Part shown: positions 29,226-38,366 of the stretch, one piece after another
Position numbering within the stretch: position 1 is the first letter of the stretch
Layout: each line of letters starts with the position of its first letter
NCBI RefSeq assembly: GCF_900102105.1
Contig: NZ_FNBB01000001.1
Span: 372,001-436,000, forward strand
Length of the DNA: 64,000 nt
Origin: Agrobacterium pusense
GTDB taxonomy: Bacteria > Pseudomonadota > Alphaproteobacteria > Rhizobiales > Rhizobiaceae
Reading direction: 5' to 3'
Program-made: the position numbers and the translations under genes
Notes under the pieces: generated by a model
The model's input: only the letters and a program-made list of their open reading frames with translations
The model's database searches: none
What the model was told of the DNA's origin: nothing

Positions 29226-29539
29226 ACATCAAACGCCAAAGCGGCGCCACGGGGGGTCACATAAAAGGTGTTTTTCCCATTTGCAAGTCCCTATCCGAAT
29301 TTTGCGAAAAAAGGCAGCGAAAGGCAAGCGCTTTTCCAGCGCGGGCTGACACCGGAAAGCCGGCATTAAGGCTGTTGATGTTAACTCTATTTGGTGATTC
29401 ATAAGCCGGGCGGTGGACCCGGCGACCCTGTGAAGTTATTTAAAATTCTGTTAACGTGATGCCTCGGCGGGTTTACGTTTCGGTTTCATGAGGAAGCCGG
29501 GAGCCCGCAAGGTCCGGTAGTGCCAGAATAGGTTTCGAC
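29226..29539. promoter_or_regulatory. pdhS1 upstream region
   Basis: A 314-base gap between divergently oriented tRNA-His and pdhS1. It holds the tRNA promoter on the minus strand (not resolved), a GANTC (CcrM-type) site at 29396-29400, TTAA half-sites around 29366-29385 and the full CtrA-type box described separately. Confidence 0.5.
29440..29455 (+). promoter_or_regulatory. CtrA-type binding box upstream of pdhS1
   Basis: TTAA-AATTCTG-TTAAC, an exact match to the CtrA consensus TTAA-N7-TTAAC, 85 bp before the pdhS1 start codon. A GATTC methylation-type site lies 40 bp further upstream. Binding is inferred from consensus only. Confidence 0.6.
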
Positions 29540-32500
29540 ATGCCCGCCGTCCAGTATCCCTTTATCGATATCGCAGTGCATGAACGGGTGCGTGAAGGTT
29601 TCGGGCGCGGTGAAGCGATGGCTTTGTTCTCGCTCGATCTTGGACATGTTCTATGGGCCAATGGACGCGGCGCTGCCCTGTTTGGCACGCCGATGGTTTA
29701 TGACTTTCTGGAACAGGGACCGAAGCGGCAGGATGTGACATTCCGCCAACTGGCGGCCACGGCGGCGCGGCTTTCAAAGACCGGCGACAGCCTGCCCTTC
29801 ACGATCCGCATCACCTCCGGTTTCCGCAGCATTGCCGCGACTGCGCGCGCGGAGATCATTGAGGCCGAGCCCGGCCAAACCGCGATACTCTTTTCTGCCC
29901 GCGCCGATCAGGCCGAGCCCGACATGGTGGAATGCGCCCGGCGCATGATCGAAGGCTTCGACGACCCCGATATTCATATGGCAGTCACCGATGGCGACAA
30001 CCGGATCGTTGCCGCCTCGCCCGGCTTCTCTACACTCGGCATCACCCCGCATACGGCCAGAACACTGGTTGGAATGGCGGCGCGCCAATCGGGGCATCTT
30101 GTCAAACGCCCGGTACCTACCGGAAAGGGTTATCTGCCCGCAGCCGCTGGCCAAATCACCACCACGCCCGAACTCAACCTGATCTTCGTGGTCGAAACCG
30201 CACTGGGCACACTCGACCCCGATGGTTTTGCCGAGGACAAGCCGCAGGACGTCCCGGTCGTCGAGCCTGCGTCGCCGGTTGCAGAGACGGCGCCTGTTGT
30301 CGCAACGGCCGCCTCTTTCGACGCCGTTCTCGATGCTGTCGCAGACATCGAAGAGGTGGAAGACCCGCAGGAGCAGCCATCCGACGCGGAGGAAGAAGCG
30401 GTATCCGGACAGGATGAAGACAGGCTTATGCCCTTTGCGGAAGAGAAGCCGGAGGCCCCCGCAGCGCTTTTCACGCAGGACGCCGATGCGGCTGCGGACG
30501 TGGCGATGACTGACGACATTGCCGATCTTTTTGAACTGGATGAGGATGAGGCGGAGGCACCCTTCACCAAGAAGACGGACGACGAACCCGCCGAAGAGGC
30601 TCTCCATGCGGAGAGTTTCGTCGCAAAGGACGAGATAACCGAAAACGCGGCATCCCCGGTTGCGCCACCGGCGGACGAGGATGCTGCAATCGAGACCGAA
30701 GCAGTCGAACAGGCCCAGCCTTTTGCCTTCAACGCCGGCGCCCGTGCATCCCGTTTCGTCTGGAAAATCGACGCTGAAGGACGGTTCAGCTCCATCTCTC
30801 ATGAATTTGCCGAGGCCGTGGGTGCCAGGGCGGCTGCGGTGGAAGGCATGGGCTTTGCCGACGTCGCCGCCCTGTTCAATCTCGATCCCGACGGAAAGAT
30901 CCGAGAGCTTCTAGGCCGCCGCGACACGTGGTCGGGCAAGACAATCCATTGGCCCGTGGAAGGCACATCGCTGATGGTGCCGATCGATCTCGCCGCCCTG
31001 CCTACCTATACCCGCTCGCGGGAATTTGACGGTTTTCGCGGTTTCGGGATCGTGCGTCTGGCCGACGCCACAGAGGACCCGCACGCCATCGGCCTTACCT
31101 TCTTGAAGGGCGAAGAGTCTGATCCGGCGGAGGTTTCTCCGGAGCCAACCGTCGACAGCACGAGCCATGAATTGCTGGCCTTCATCGATGAGGATGACGA
31201 TGCGGAGGACACTTCCGGATCGGCTACTGACGATGAAATCCCGGCCGCGGAGGTCGGAGCGGCAGACGATGCAGCGGACGACGTTTCGACCGACGAACAG
31301 CATCATGATTATACCCCGCCCGAATTCGAAGCCCCGGCAACTGCACCGGAACCGTCTTCCTCCGACAAGATCGTTCGTCTGGAAGAGCGCCGTTCGCGCT
31401 CCCGCGAAGGCCTGACCGCCGGTGAGCAGGCCGCCTTCCGCGAGATCGGCCGTGCCCTGGCGCCAGCGGATACTGCTTTCGAAGACGGCCGGGAAACGGA
31501 TGCGGAAACCGTTTCCATCGATTCGGACACGCATGATATTAAACAGGACATAGATGCGCATGCGCCTGACAGCGCACCTTCCGATACTGACCTCAAGGCC
31601 ACGGCGCCAGCGCAGGACGACGATCTTTTTGCCGACTATGTTCGGGGTGAACAGCCTGCGGCCGTCAGCGAACCCGTAGCGGAAAGCGGTTCGGACGAAA
31701 TGCAGCAGCAGGCCATCGCCGAAGAGCGGCCGGTTGCCGAAGTCGCGGCAGCAATGGTCAGTCCTGTACCTCGCCCCGCCGACGCGCTGACGGCCGAGAC
31801 GCTGGACCAGATGCCCGTTGCCCTTCTCGTGCATGCCGGCGACAGGCTGATCCACGCCAATCCGGATTTCCTGCGGCTGACGGGCTATGACTCTCTGGCC
31901 GAACTCGAAGAAGTGGGTGGGCTGGAAGCCCTGCTGCAAAGGCAGGAGCTCGAAGACATGCCTGACAATGAAGGCGGCATGGTGGTTGTCAGCGCCGAAA
32001 ACGATATCGTTCCTGTCAGAGCGCGGCTGCAATCCATCCGCTGGGAAGAGACGAAGGCGCTGATGCTTTCTCTCGTTCCGCTGGAAGAAAAAGCAGCGCC
32101 GGTTGCCGCCGCCAATGAAAACACCGCGGCGCAGAGCGCGCAGGCCGGCAGCATTTCCCTGCTTCAGGGCGAAGTCGAGGAACTGCACTCCATTCTTGAA
32201 ACGGCCACTGACGGCGTGGTGCTTTTGGGCGACGAAGGCGAAATCCGCTCCCTCAACCGCTCGGCCAGCGCGCTGTTCAACTATGACAATGGCGAAATTG
32301 CCGGCAAGCCTTTCGTCACGCTCTTTGCCCATGAGAGCCAGCGCGCCGTGCTGGACTATCTCTCCGGCCTCGCCAATAACGGTGTTGCGAGCGTGCTGAA
32401 CGATGGCCGCGAAGTGATCGGCCGCGAAGCATCCGGCGGTTTCCTGCCGCTGTTCATGACCATCGGGCGGCTCAAATCCTCACATGGCTATTGCGCTGTA

Positions 32501-33283
32501 ATCCGCGACATCACCCAGTGGAAGCGCACCGAAGAAGAACTGCGCAACGCCAAGCGCGCGGCGGAAACCGCCAATGCCCACAAGACCGACTTCCTAGCGC
32601 GCGTCAGCCACGAAATCCGCACGCCGCTCAACGCCATCATCGGCTTTGCGGACATGATGGCGACAGAACGTTTCGGGCCGATCGGCCATCCGCGTTATGT
32701 GGAATACGCCAATGATATCGGCCGTTCCGGCCGGCATGTGCTCGATATCGTCAATGATCTCCTCGATATATCCAAGATCGAGGCGGGGCAGATGGATGTC
32801 GACTTCATCGCCGTCCCGCTCAACGAAACGGTGGCCGAAGCGGTCTCGCTGGTGCAGCCGCAGGCAAACAATCAGCGCGTCATCATCCGCACGGCGCTTG
32901 CGCAATCCGTGCCGCAGATCGTCGCCGACCTGCGATCGATCAAGCAGATCGTGCTCAACATCCTGTCGAACGCCATTCGCTTCACCCCGTCAGGCGGGCA
33001 GATCGTTGTATCCACCGCCTATGAGGCCAATGGCAGCGTGTCGCTTCGCATCCGCGACACCGGTATCGGCATGACGCGGGCGGAACTGGAACAGGCGATG
33101 AAGCCGTTCCGGCAGGTGGCTTCTTCCGGCAAACGTGTACGCGGTGACGGCACCGGGCTCGGCCTGCCGTTGACCAAGGCCATGGTGGACGCCAACCGGG
33201 CGAATTTCTCCATCACCTCGACACCCAACGAAGGCACGCTGGTGGAAATCACCTTTCCGTCACAGCGGGTCCTTGCCAACTGA
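29540..33283 (+). CDS. pdhS1: PdhS-type cell-cycle sensor histidine kinase
   Basis: Multi-PAS histidine kinase of 1247 residues in the PleC/DivJ homologue (PdhS) family, which phosphorylates or dephosphorylates DivK and controls CtrA. The opening YPFIDIAVHERVREGF closely resembles Brucella PdhS. Regions: an N-terminal PAS-like sensor about 1-230; an acidic, probably disordered stretch about 230-400; a PAS-like fold about 405-520; a second acidic stretch about 525-750; PAS domains about 755-860 and 885-1000. The dimerisation/phosphoacceptor domain has His1024 in VSHEIRTPLNAIIGFAD, and the HATPase has DTGIGM near 1173 and GTGLGL near 1210. No TM helices, so cytosolic. The pdhS1 name follows from recall that Agrobacterium carries PdhS1 and PdhS2 beside PleC and DivJ. 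Confidence 0.88.
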   Translation: MPAVQYPFIDIAVHERVREGFGRGEAMALFSLDLGHVLWANGRGAALFGTPMVYDFLEQGPKRQDVTFRQLAATAARLSKTGDSLPFTIRITSGFRSIAATARAEIIEAEPGQTAILFSARADQAEPDMVECARRMIEGFDDPDIHMAVTDGDNRIVAASPGFSTLGITPHTARTLVGMAARQSGHLVKRPVPTGKGYLPAAAGQITTTPELNLIFVVETALGTLDPDGFAEDKPQDVPVVEPASPVAETAPVVATAASFDAVLDAVADIEEVEDPQEQPSDAEEEAVSGQDEDRLMPFAEEKPEAPAALFTQDADAAADVAMTDDIADLFELDEDEAEAPFTKKTDDEPAEEALHAESFVAKDEITENAASPVAPPADEDAAIETEAVEQAQPFAFNAGARASRFVWKIDAEGRFSSISHEFAEAVGARAAAVEGMGFADVAALFNLDPDGKIRELLGRRDTWSGKTIHWPVEGTSLMVPIDLAALPTYTRSREFDGFRGFGIVRLADATEDPHAIGLTFLKGEESDPAEVSPEPTVDSTSHELLAFIDEDDDAEDTSGSATDDEIPAAEVGAADDAADDVSTDEQHHDYTPPEFEAPATAPEPSSSDKIVRLEERRSRSREGLTAGEQAAFREIGRALAPADTAFEDGRETDAETVSIDSDTHDIKQDIDAHAPDSAPSDTDLKATAPAQDDDLFADYVRGEQPAAVSEPVAESGSDEMQQQAIAEERPVAEVAAAMVSPVPRPADALTAETLDQMPVALLVHAGDRLIHANPDFLRLTGYDSLAELEEVGGLEALLQRQELEDMPDNEGGMVVVSAENDIVPVRARLQSIRWEETKALMLSLVPLEEKAAPVAAANENTAAQSAQAGSISLLQGEVEELHSILETATDGVVLLGDEGEIRSLNRSASALFNYDNGEIAGKPFVTLFAHESQRAVLDYLSGLANNGVASVLNDGREVIGREASGGFLPLFMTIGRLKSSHGYCAVIRDITQWKRTEEELRNAKRAAETANAHKTDFLARVSHEIRTPLNAIIGFADMMATERFGPIGHPRYVEYANDIGRSGRHVLDIVNDLLDISKIEAGQMDVDFIAVPLNETVAEAVSLVQPQANNQRVIIRTALAQSVPQIVADLRSIKQIVLNILSNAIRFTPSGGQIVVSTAYEANGSVSLRIRDTGIGMTRAELEQAMKPFRQVASSGKRVRGDGTGLGLPLTKAMVDANRANFSITSTPNEGTLVEITFPSQRVLAN

Positions 33284-33362
33284 GGTCATGCGGGCGTAGC
33301 AATGCGAAAGCCGCCGGCTGGAGAACCAGCCGGTCAAGGCCTATGCAGGACAGCAGGCTCGC

Positions 33363-35027
33363 ATGCCCATGACGGTTCCCCTTCCCGCGACAAAACGCGT
33401 TTCTCTATTGCCGATTGCGGCCATCATTGTTTCGGCTATCGCCGCCATGCCCGTTCTGGCGATCTTCTGGCTGGCGCTGACCGGCAGCACGGAGGGGTGG
33501 CGACATCTTCTCGTCAACGTCCTGCCGCGAGCCGGATTTCGTACGTTCATGCTGCTCGGAGCAACGGCAGCGACGACCGCTTTCTTCGGCATTGTCTGCG
33601 CCTGGCTTGTCACCACGTTCGAGTTTCCGCTGCGGCGGCTGCTGTCGGCGGCGCTCGTCCTGCCGCTCGCCATTCCATCTTATCTCGCCGCTTATGCGTT
33701 CGGTGAGTTTCTCGACTTTACCGGGCCCGTGCAGAGCTTATTGCGTGCTGCTTTCGGCTATCACAGCATACGCGACTACTGGTTTCCTGATATCCGTTCC
33801 CTCGGCGGTGCGGTCATCGTCCTGAGCTCGGTGCTCTATCCCTATGTCTATCTCTCGGCCCGTGCCGCCTTTTCCATGCAGGGGCGTTTTGCAGCCGAAG
33901 CCGCACGCACGCTCGGCGCAAAGCCTCTCGACGTGTTCTTCTCCGTGCAATTGCCGATGGCGCGACCGGCGATTGCCATCGGGCTTTCTCTGGTCTTGAT
34001 GGAGACCCTCAACGATATCGGCGCGGTCGAATATCTCGGCGTGCAGACGCTGACCTTCACCATTTACGAGACCTGGCTCAACCGCGGCAATCTCGCCAAT
34101 GCAACGCAGATCGCCGCCGTCATCCTCATCATCGTCGGCGCGCTCATCGTAATCGAACGCAACGCCCGGGAAAAACAGCGCTTCGGCGCACCCAAGGCGA
34201 CAAACATGACGCAGCGCCATCGGCTGAAGTCGCTGACCGGCTGGCGGCGCGGCGCGGCAACTGTTTTCTGCTTCCTGCCCGTGACGAGTGGCTTTCTCAT
34301 TCCCGTCATCGTGCTGGGTGGTTACGCGGCCAAACGGTTCGATGCGCTGCTTGCGCCGAAACTTCTTAAGGCACTCGGGCACAGCCTCGAAGTTTCCTTT
34401 GCCGCGGCCCTGGTAACGCTGGTTGCGGCTTTCGTCTTTTCATACGCCATCCGCACGGGGCGGTCACGAACCTCGAAGTTTGCCGCCCGCTTCGGCTCCA
34501 TGGGATATGGGGTGCCGGGAACGGTGCTCGCCATCGGCGTGCTCATTCCACTCGCGGCTCTCGACAACGGGGTGGACGGGTTCTTCCGTACACATTTCGG
34601 CTTTTCCACCGGCCTGCTGCTCTCCGGCACCGCGTTTGCCATCATCTATGCGCACACCGTGCGTTTCATGACCATGGCGGAAGGCACGCTGGATGCCGGT
34701 TTCCAGAAGCTTTCGCCGCATATCGACATGGCTTCGCGAACGCTTGGGCGGAACCGGGCGCAGACGCTGTTCAGGGTGCTGTTGCCCAATATGCGGCCCG
34801 CGGCGTTGACCGCTTTCCTTTTGGTCCTGATCGAATCCATGAAGGAGTTGCCGGCAACCATCCTGCTGAGACCCTTCGGCTTCAATACGCTTGCCACGCT
34901 TGTTTACGAGAATGCCTCACGCTCCAAGGTGCAGGATGCCGCCGTACCGGCGATCATCATCATCATCGCCGGGCTTGTCCCCGTCCTTCTCGTTTCCAGG
35001 TCGATGGATCATCCTGAAAACCGATGA
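33363..35027 (+). CDS. Iron(III)-type ABC transporter permease (FbpB-like)
   Basis: Double permease of 554 residues with about 12 TM helices and two copies of the inner-membrane permease core. EAA loops appear in both halves (EAARTLGAKPLDVFFSVQLP at about 180 and MASRTLGRNRAQTLFRVLLP at about 460). This duplicated arrangement is typical of FbpB/FutB/ThiP-type permeases for ferric ions or thiamine. No ATPase or periplasmic binding protein for it is encoded in the window, so it must use partners encoded elsewhere. Confidence 0.88.
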   Translation: MPMTVPLPATKRVSLLPIAAIIVSAIAAMPVLAIFWLALTGSTEGWRHLLVNVLPRAGFRTFMLLGATAATTAFFGIVCAWLVTTFEFPLRRLLSAALVLPLAIPSYLAAYAFGEFLDFTGPVQSLLRAAFGYHSIRDYWFPDIRSLGGAVIVLSSVLYPYVYLSARAAFSMQGRFAAEAARTLGAKPLDVFFSVQLPMARPAIAIGLSLVLMETLNDIGAVEYLGVQTLTFTIYETWLNRGNLANATQIAAVILIIVGALIVIERNAREKQRFGAPKATNMTQRHRLKSLTGWRRGAATVFCFLPVTSGFLIPVIVLGGYAAKRFDALLAPKLLKALGHSLEVSFAAALVTLVAAFVFSYAIRTGRSRTSKFAARFGSMGYGVPGTVLAIGVLIPLAALDNGVDGFFRTHFGFSTGLLLSGTAFAIIYAHTVRFMTMAEGTLDAGFQKLSPHIDMASRTLGRNRAQTLFRVLLPNMRPAALTAFLLVLIESMKELPATILLRPFGFNTLATLVYENASRSKVQDAAVPAIIIIIAGLVPVLLVSRSMDHPENR

Positions 35028-35040
35028 GCGTCCCGCCAAT

Positions 35041-35170
35041 GAGACAAAAAAAGAAAGGCGGCCTTGCGGCCGCCTGGATAAGGTGTGCTTTTCAACGAGA
35101 GAAAGGGGGACAATCTCGCCAGATGGAAATTATCAATCCCGGCCATCAGTCATATGACGACCCTGCGTTG
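35041..35170 (-). ncRNA. Candidate small RNA with pyrimidine-rich loop
   Basis: Between two convergent gene ends, the minus strand shows a CtrA-type box (35194-35208), then a hairpin CGAGA/TCTCG (35118-35096) whose 13-base loop contains CCCCCTTTC, then a strong Rho-independent terminator (35075-35041). No open frame fits. A hairpin exposing an anti-Shine-Dalgarno-like C/U run followed by a terminator is a common build of trans-acting alphaproteobacterial sRNAs. The 5' end is a guess. The terminator could instead just end the potFGHI transcript. Confidence 0.3.
35056..35075 (-). terminator. Rho-independent terminator (minus strand)
   Basis: Perfect AGGCGGCC/GGCCGCCT stem with a four-base loop, followed on the minus strand by TTTCTTTTTTT (down to about 35045). 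It would end either the potFGHI message or a separate small RNA; on the plus strand it lies 28 bp past the permease stop but lacks a T run. Confidence 0.85.
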
Positions 35171-35193
35171 GGTTTACTTTCCGCCAACTCCCA

Positions 35194-35208
35194 TTAACAA
35201 GCAGTTAA
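35194..35208. promoter_or_regulatory. CtrA-type box in intergenic region
   Basis: TTAA-CAAGCAG-TTAA, matching TTAA-N7-TTAA. It lies between the ends of two converging transcription units, so it cannot serve any annotated protein gene; its only sensible target would be the candidate small RNA. Confidence 0.45.
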
Positions 35209-35337
35209 AACCAAAATCGATCAATCACCGACGAAAATTCCTATTCTGGAACCGTAAAGCCCCGAAACTAAATTACAGGTTTCTGATTTTATTGGCGTTT
35301 CAACAGTAACGCGAAAAAATCGTAGAGTTCTCTCCGG

Positions 35338-36150
35338 TCAGTTTCGCGCCGCGGCGTGTTCATCGCGCATCCGCTGCAACTCCGTGCGCTTCGAGGCGAT
35401 TGAGGCGACGATGACGCCGACGGTCACAAGCCCGATCAGGATGGTGCAGATGGCGTTGATTTCCGGGGTCACGCCGAGGCGAACCTGCGAATAGATCTTG
35501 ATCGGCAGCGTCGTCGCACCCGGTCCGGTGGCGAAGCTGGCAATGACGAGATCATCGAGCGACAGGGTAAAGGCCAGCATCCAGCCGGCAATAACGGCGG
35601 GAAAGATCAGCGGCAGGGTGATACGGAAGAAGGTCTTGACCGGTGGGCAACCAAGATCAAGCGCGGCTTCCTCGAGACTTCGATCAAAGGTCAAAAGACG
35701 CGACTGCACCACAATCGCCACATAACACATGGTAAAGGTGGTGTGCGCAATGACCACCGTCCAGAAACCGCGATCCACGCCGACGGCCACGAAGAGCAGC
35801 AGCAGCGACAGGCCGGTAATCACCTCCGGCATGACGAGCGGGGCATAGATCATGCCGGAAAACAGCACCCGGCCCGGAAAACGCGCAAAGCGCGTCAACG
35901 AGAGCGCCGCGAGTGTCCCGAGGATGGTGCCGATGGTGGCGCTGAGGATACCCACGCGCAGCGTCACCCAGGCGGCATCCATCAACCCTTCATTCGACCA
36001 CATGGACCTGTACCATTGCAGCGAGAAGCCGCCCCAGACGGTGACAAGCTTGGAAGCATTGAAGGAATAAACGATCAGAATGATGATCGGTATGTAAAGA
36101 AAGGCAAAACCGAGTGTGAGGACGGTGATGTCAAATTTTCCGCGCTTCAT
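35338..36150 (-). CDS. potI: Putrescine ABC transporter permease PotI
   Basis: Inner-membrane permease of 270 residues with six TM helices. Paired with PotH, it forms the channel of the putrescine importer. The EAA loop EEAALDLGCPPVKTFFRITLP is at about 160-180. It starts at the ATG at 36150, two codons after the potH stop and preceded by GGTGAGG, so it is translationally close-coupled. Fourth gene of potFGHI. Specificity for putrescine comes from operon composition and similarity rather than from residues I can test. Confidence 0.92.
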   Translation of the reverse strand: MKRGKFDITVLTLGFAFLYIPIIILIVYSFNASKLVTVWGGFSLQWYRSMWSNEGLMDAAWVTLRVGILSATIGTILGTLAALSLTRFARFPGRVLFSGMIYAPLVMPEVITGLSLLLLFVAVGVDRGFWTVVIAHTTFTMCYVAIVVQSRLLTFDRSLEEAALDLGCPPVKTFFRITLPLIFPAVIAGWMLAFTLSLDDLVIASFATGPGATTLPIKIYSQVRLGVTPEINAICTILIGLVTVGVIVASIASKRTELQRMRDEHAAARN

Positions 36151-36154
36151 GGCC

Positions 36155-37063
36155 TCACCCCACCTTCTTTTGCTGGTTCTGGAAGATGGCGATAGGCACG
36201 ACCAGCAACAGCAGAAGCAGCACGGCAACGGCTGATGCCAGCGGCCAGTCGCGGTTGCCGAAGAATTCCGTCCAGAGCGTCTTGCCGATCATCAGCGTCT
36301 GTGCGCCGCCGAGCAGATCGGGGATGACGAATTCACCTGTTATCGGGATGAAGCAGATCATCGAGCCGGCCACGACACCCGGCAGGGAGAGCGGGAACGT
36401 AATCTTCCAGAAGGCTTTCCAAGGCGGGCAACCCAGATCGGCGGCCGCTTCCAGCAGCGTATTGTCCAGCTTTTCCAGCGCGGAATAAAGCGGCAGTACC
36501 ATGAAGGGCAAGTAGGAATAAACGATACCGATGAAGATCGCGGTTTCGGTGCGGAAGATGTTGACCTGCTGGTCCGGCCCGAGCAATCCGAGCCACTGGA
36601 ACAGCACCGTCAGCAGGCCTTCCGGCTTCAGAATCCCGATCCAGGCGTAAACGCGGATCAGGAACGAAGTCCAGAAAGGCAGGATCACCAGCATAACCAG
36701 CGTCGGCCGCACGGAAGACGGCGCGCGGGCCATGGCCAGCGCCATGGGATAACCGATCAGCAAAAGCAGGAAGGTGGAAATGAAGGCGATGCGCAACGAC
36801 GATAGATAGGCGTCGATGTAGAGCGGGTCTTCCGTCAGGAAGAGGTAATTTTCGAAATCCAGCTGCGAAAAGAAATCACCGAGCCTCGAGAAGCCTTCGA
36901 AGACAGGGGTATAGGGCGGCATGGAGATCGCCGTATCCGACAGCGAGATTTTGAAGATGATGAAAAAGGGGGCCGCAAAAAACAGCAGCAGCCAGAAATA
37001 GGGAACCGCGACGACCAGCCAGCGCCAGGGGCTTTGCCGGTTTTCGGGAGTGGTGATCGCCAT
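36155..37063 (-). CDS. potH: Putrescine ABC transporter permease PotH
   Basis: 302-residue permease with six TM helices. EAA loop LEAAADLGCPPWKAFWKITFP is at about 205-225, the PotB/PotH family signature SFLIRVYAWIGIL at about 138, and IPITGEFVIPDLLGG near 240. Start at the ATG at 37063, with GGAGG five bases upstream; the longer frame to 37249 runs into potG. Third gene of potFGHI, 11 bp after the potG stop. Confidence 0.93.
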   Translation of the reverse strand: MAITTPENRQSPWRWLVVAVPYFWLLLFFAAPFFIIFKISLSDTAISMPPYTPVFEGFSRLGDFFSQLDFENYLFLTEDPLYIDAYLSSLRIAFISTFLLLLIGYPMALAMARAPSSVRPTLVMLVILPFWTSFLIRVYAWIGILKPEGLLTVLFQWLGLLGPDQQVNIFRTETAIFIGIVYSYLPFMVLPLYSALEKLDNTLLEAAADLGCPPWKAFWKITFPLSLPGVVAGSMICFIPITGEFVIPDLLGGAQTLMIGKTLWTEFFGNRDWPLASAVAVLLLLLLVVPIAIFQNQQKKVG

Positions 37064-37074
37064 CGAAGCCTCCC

Positions 37075-38232
37075 TCAGCGCGTCAGGACGAGGCCGGAGT
37101 CCGGCTTCCAGTTCAGCCACACCATATCGCCGAAGGTAATCGGGCGATCCACGAGACGCGAGACATTTGCCTGTGCGGCGCGGATGACGCGGCCATCGGC
37201 AAGCTTGACGATGAAGACCGAGAAGTCGCCCAGATAGCCGATATCCCATACCTCGCCATAGGCGGAGTTGATGCTGCTATCGGCAGGCTGATCGAGCGAG
37301 ATGCGCACCTTCTCTGGCCGGATTGCGAAAGCCACCTGGCTACCGGCAGCAGCGGCGCATTCCTGCTCAACCGCCACCTTCAGCCCGTCGCAATCCAGTG
37401 TCACGAGGCCGGGCCTGCCGATATTGGAAGCATTGGCGACGACATTGGCGTCGAAAATATTGATGTCACCGATAAAATCGGCCACGTAGCGGCTGTTCGG
37501 CGCTTCATATATCTCGGCGGGCGTCGCCACCTGCACGACAATGCCCTTGTCCATGACGGCGATGCGGTCCGACACCGTCATCGCCTCTTCCTGATCGTGG
37601 GTGACGATGAGGAAGGTGAGACCGAGATTGGTCTGGATATCCATCAGTTCGAATTGCGTTTCCTCACGCAGCTTCTTGTCGAGCGCGCCGAGCGGCTCAT
37701 CGAGGAGAAGCACCTTCGGCCGCTTGGCAAGCGATCGGGCAAGCGCCACGCGCTGCCGCTGCCCGCCGGAAAGCTGGCTCGGCTTGCGTTTGGCGAATTC
37801 CGTGAGCTTGACGAGGCGCAGCATTTCCTCGACGCGGGCGACGATGTCCGCCTTGGGCAGGCCATCCTGCTCCAGACCGAAAGCGACGTTCTTTTCTACC
37901 GACATGTGCGGGAAAAGCGCATAGGACTGGAACATCATGTTGGTGGGCCGCTTATAGGGCGGAACGCCGGAAATATCCTTGCCCTGCAGCAGGATGCGGC
38001 CCTCGGTCGGCTCCTCGAAACCAGCCAGCATGCGCATCAGCGTGGTCTTGCCGCAACCGGAGGGGCCGAGCAGCGAGAAGAACTCACGCTCGTAAATATC
38101 AAGCGTCAGATTGTTGACGGCGACGAAATCGCCAAAACGTTTGGTGACGTTTTCAAAGCGGATGAAGGGCACCGCATCGGGATTGTCCCAGGGGCTAAAT
38201 TTGCGTTTGACCGGCCCTAGAGTTTTCGCCAT
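37075..38232 (-). CDS. potG: Putrescine ABC transporter ATPase PotG
   Basis: ATP-binding subunit of 385 residues. Walker A GPSGCGKTT is at about 55, the ABC signature LSGGQRQRVALAR at about 153, and Walker B VLLLDEPLGALD at about 172; the H loop follows. The C-terminal TOBE_2 regulatory domain is at about 290-370. An N-terminal extension of about 20 residues before the FIRFENVTKRFG core is typical of PotG. It energises PotH/PotI. Second gene of the operon, 134 bp after potF. Confidence 0.94.
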   Translation of the reverse strand: MAKTLGPVKRKFSPWDNPDAVPFIRFENVTKRFGDFVAVNNLTLDIYEREFFSLLGPSGCGKTTLMRMLAGFEEPTEGRILLQGKDISGVPPYKRPTNMMFQSYALFPHMSVEKNVAFGLEQDGLPKADIVARVEEMLRLVKLTEFAKRKPSQLSGGQRQRVALARSLAKRPKVLLLDEPLGALDKKLREETQFELMDIQTNLGLTFLIVTHDQEEAMTVSDRIAVMDKGIVVQVATPAEIYEAPNSRYVADFIGDINIFDANVVANASNIGRPGLVTLDCDGLKVAVEQECAAAAGSQVAFAIRPEKVRISLDQPADSSINSAYGEVWDIGYLGDFSVFIVKLADGRVIRAAQANVSRLVDRPITFGDMVWLNWKPDSGLVLTR

Positions 38233-38366
38233 TCACCCTACCCTCAAATCCCGTTGGTCTGTCGATCGATGCTTCGGGGCGGGCAATACCGGCAGGTAAC
38301 GGACCTGCCGGCAAAGTATCAGAGGAACAGGCCCGCCGGCCGTTCCTCAACCAGCGGGCGGAGGTG

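Noticed and set aside
29774..32332. Long minus-strand frames within pdhS1
   Set aside because: Shadows of the kinase, whose PAS, His-box and ATPase motifs are all on the plus strand.
35085..35309. 74-residue plus-strand open frame in the gap after the iron permease
   Set aside because: No ribosome site, no family resemblance, spans the hairpin region; better explained as non-coding.
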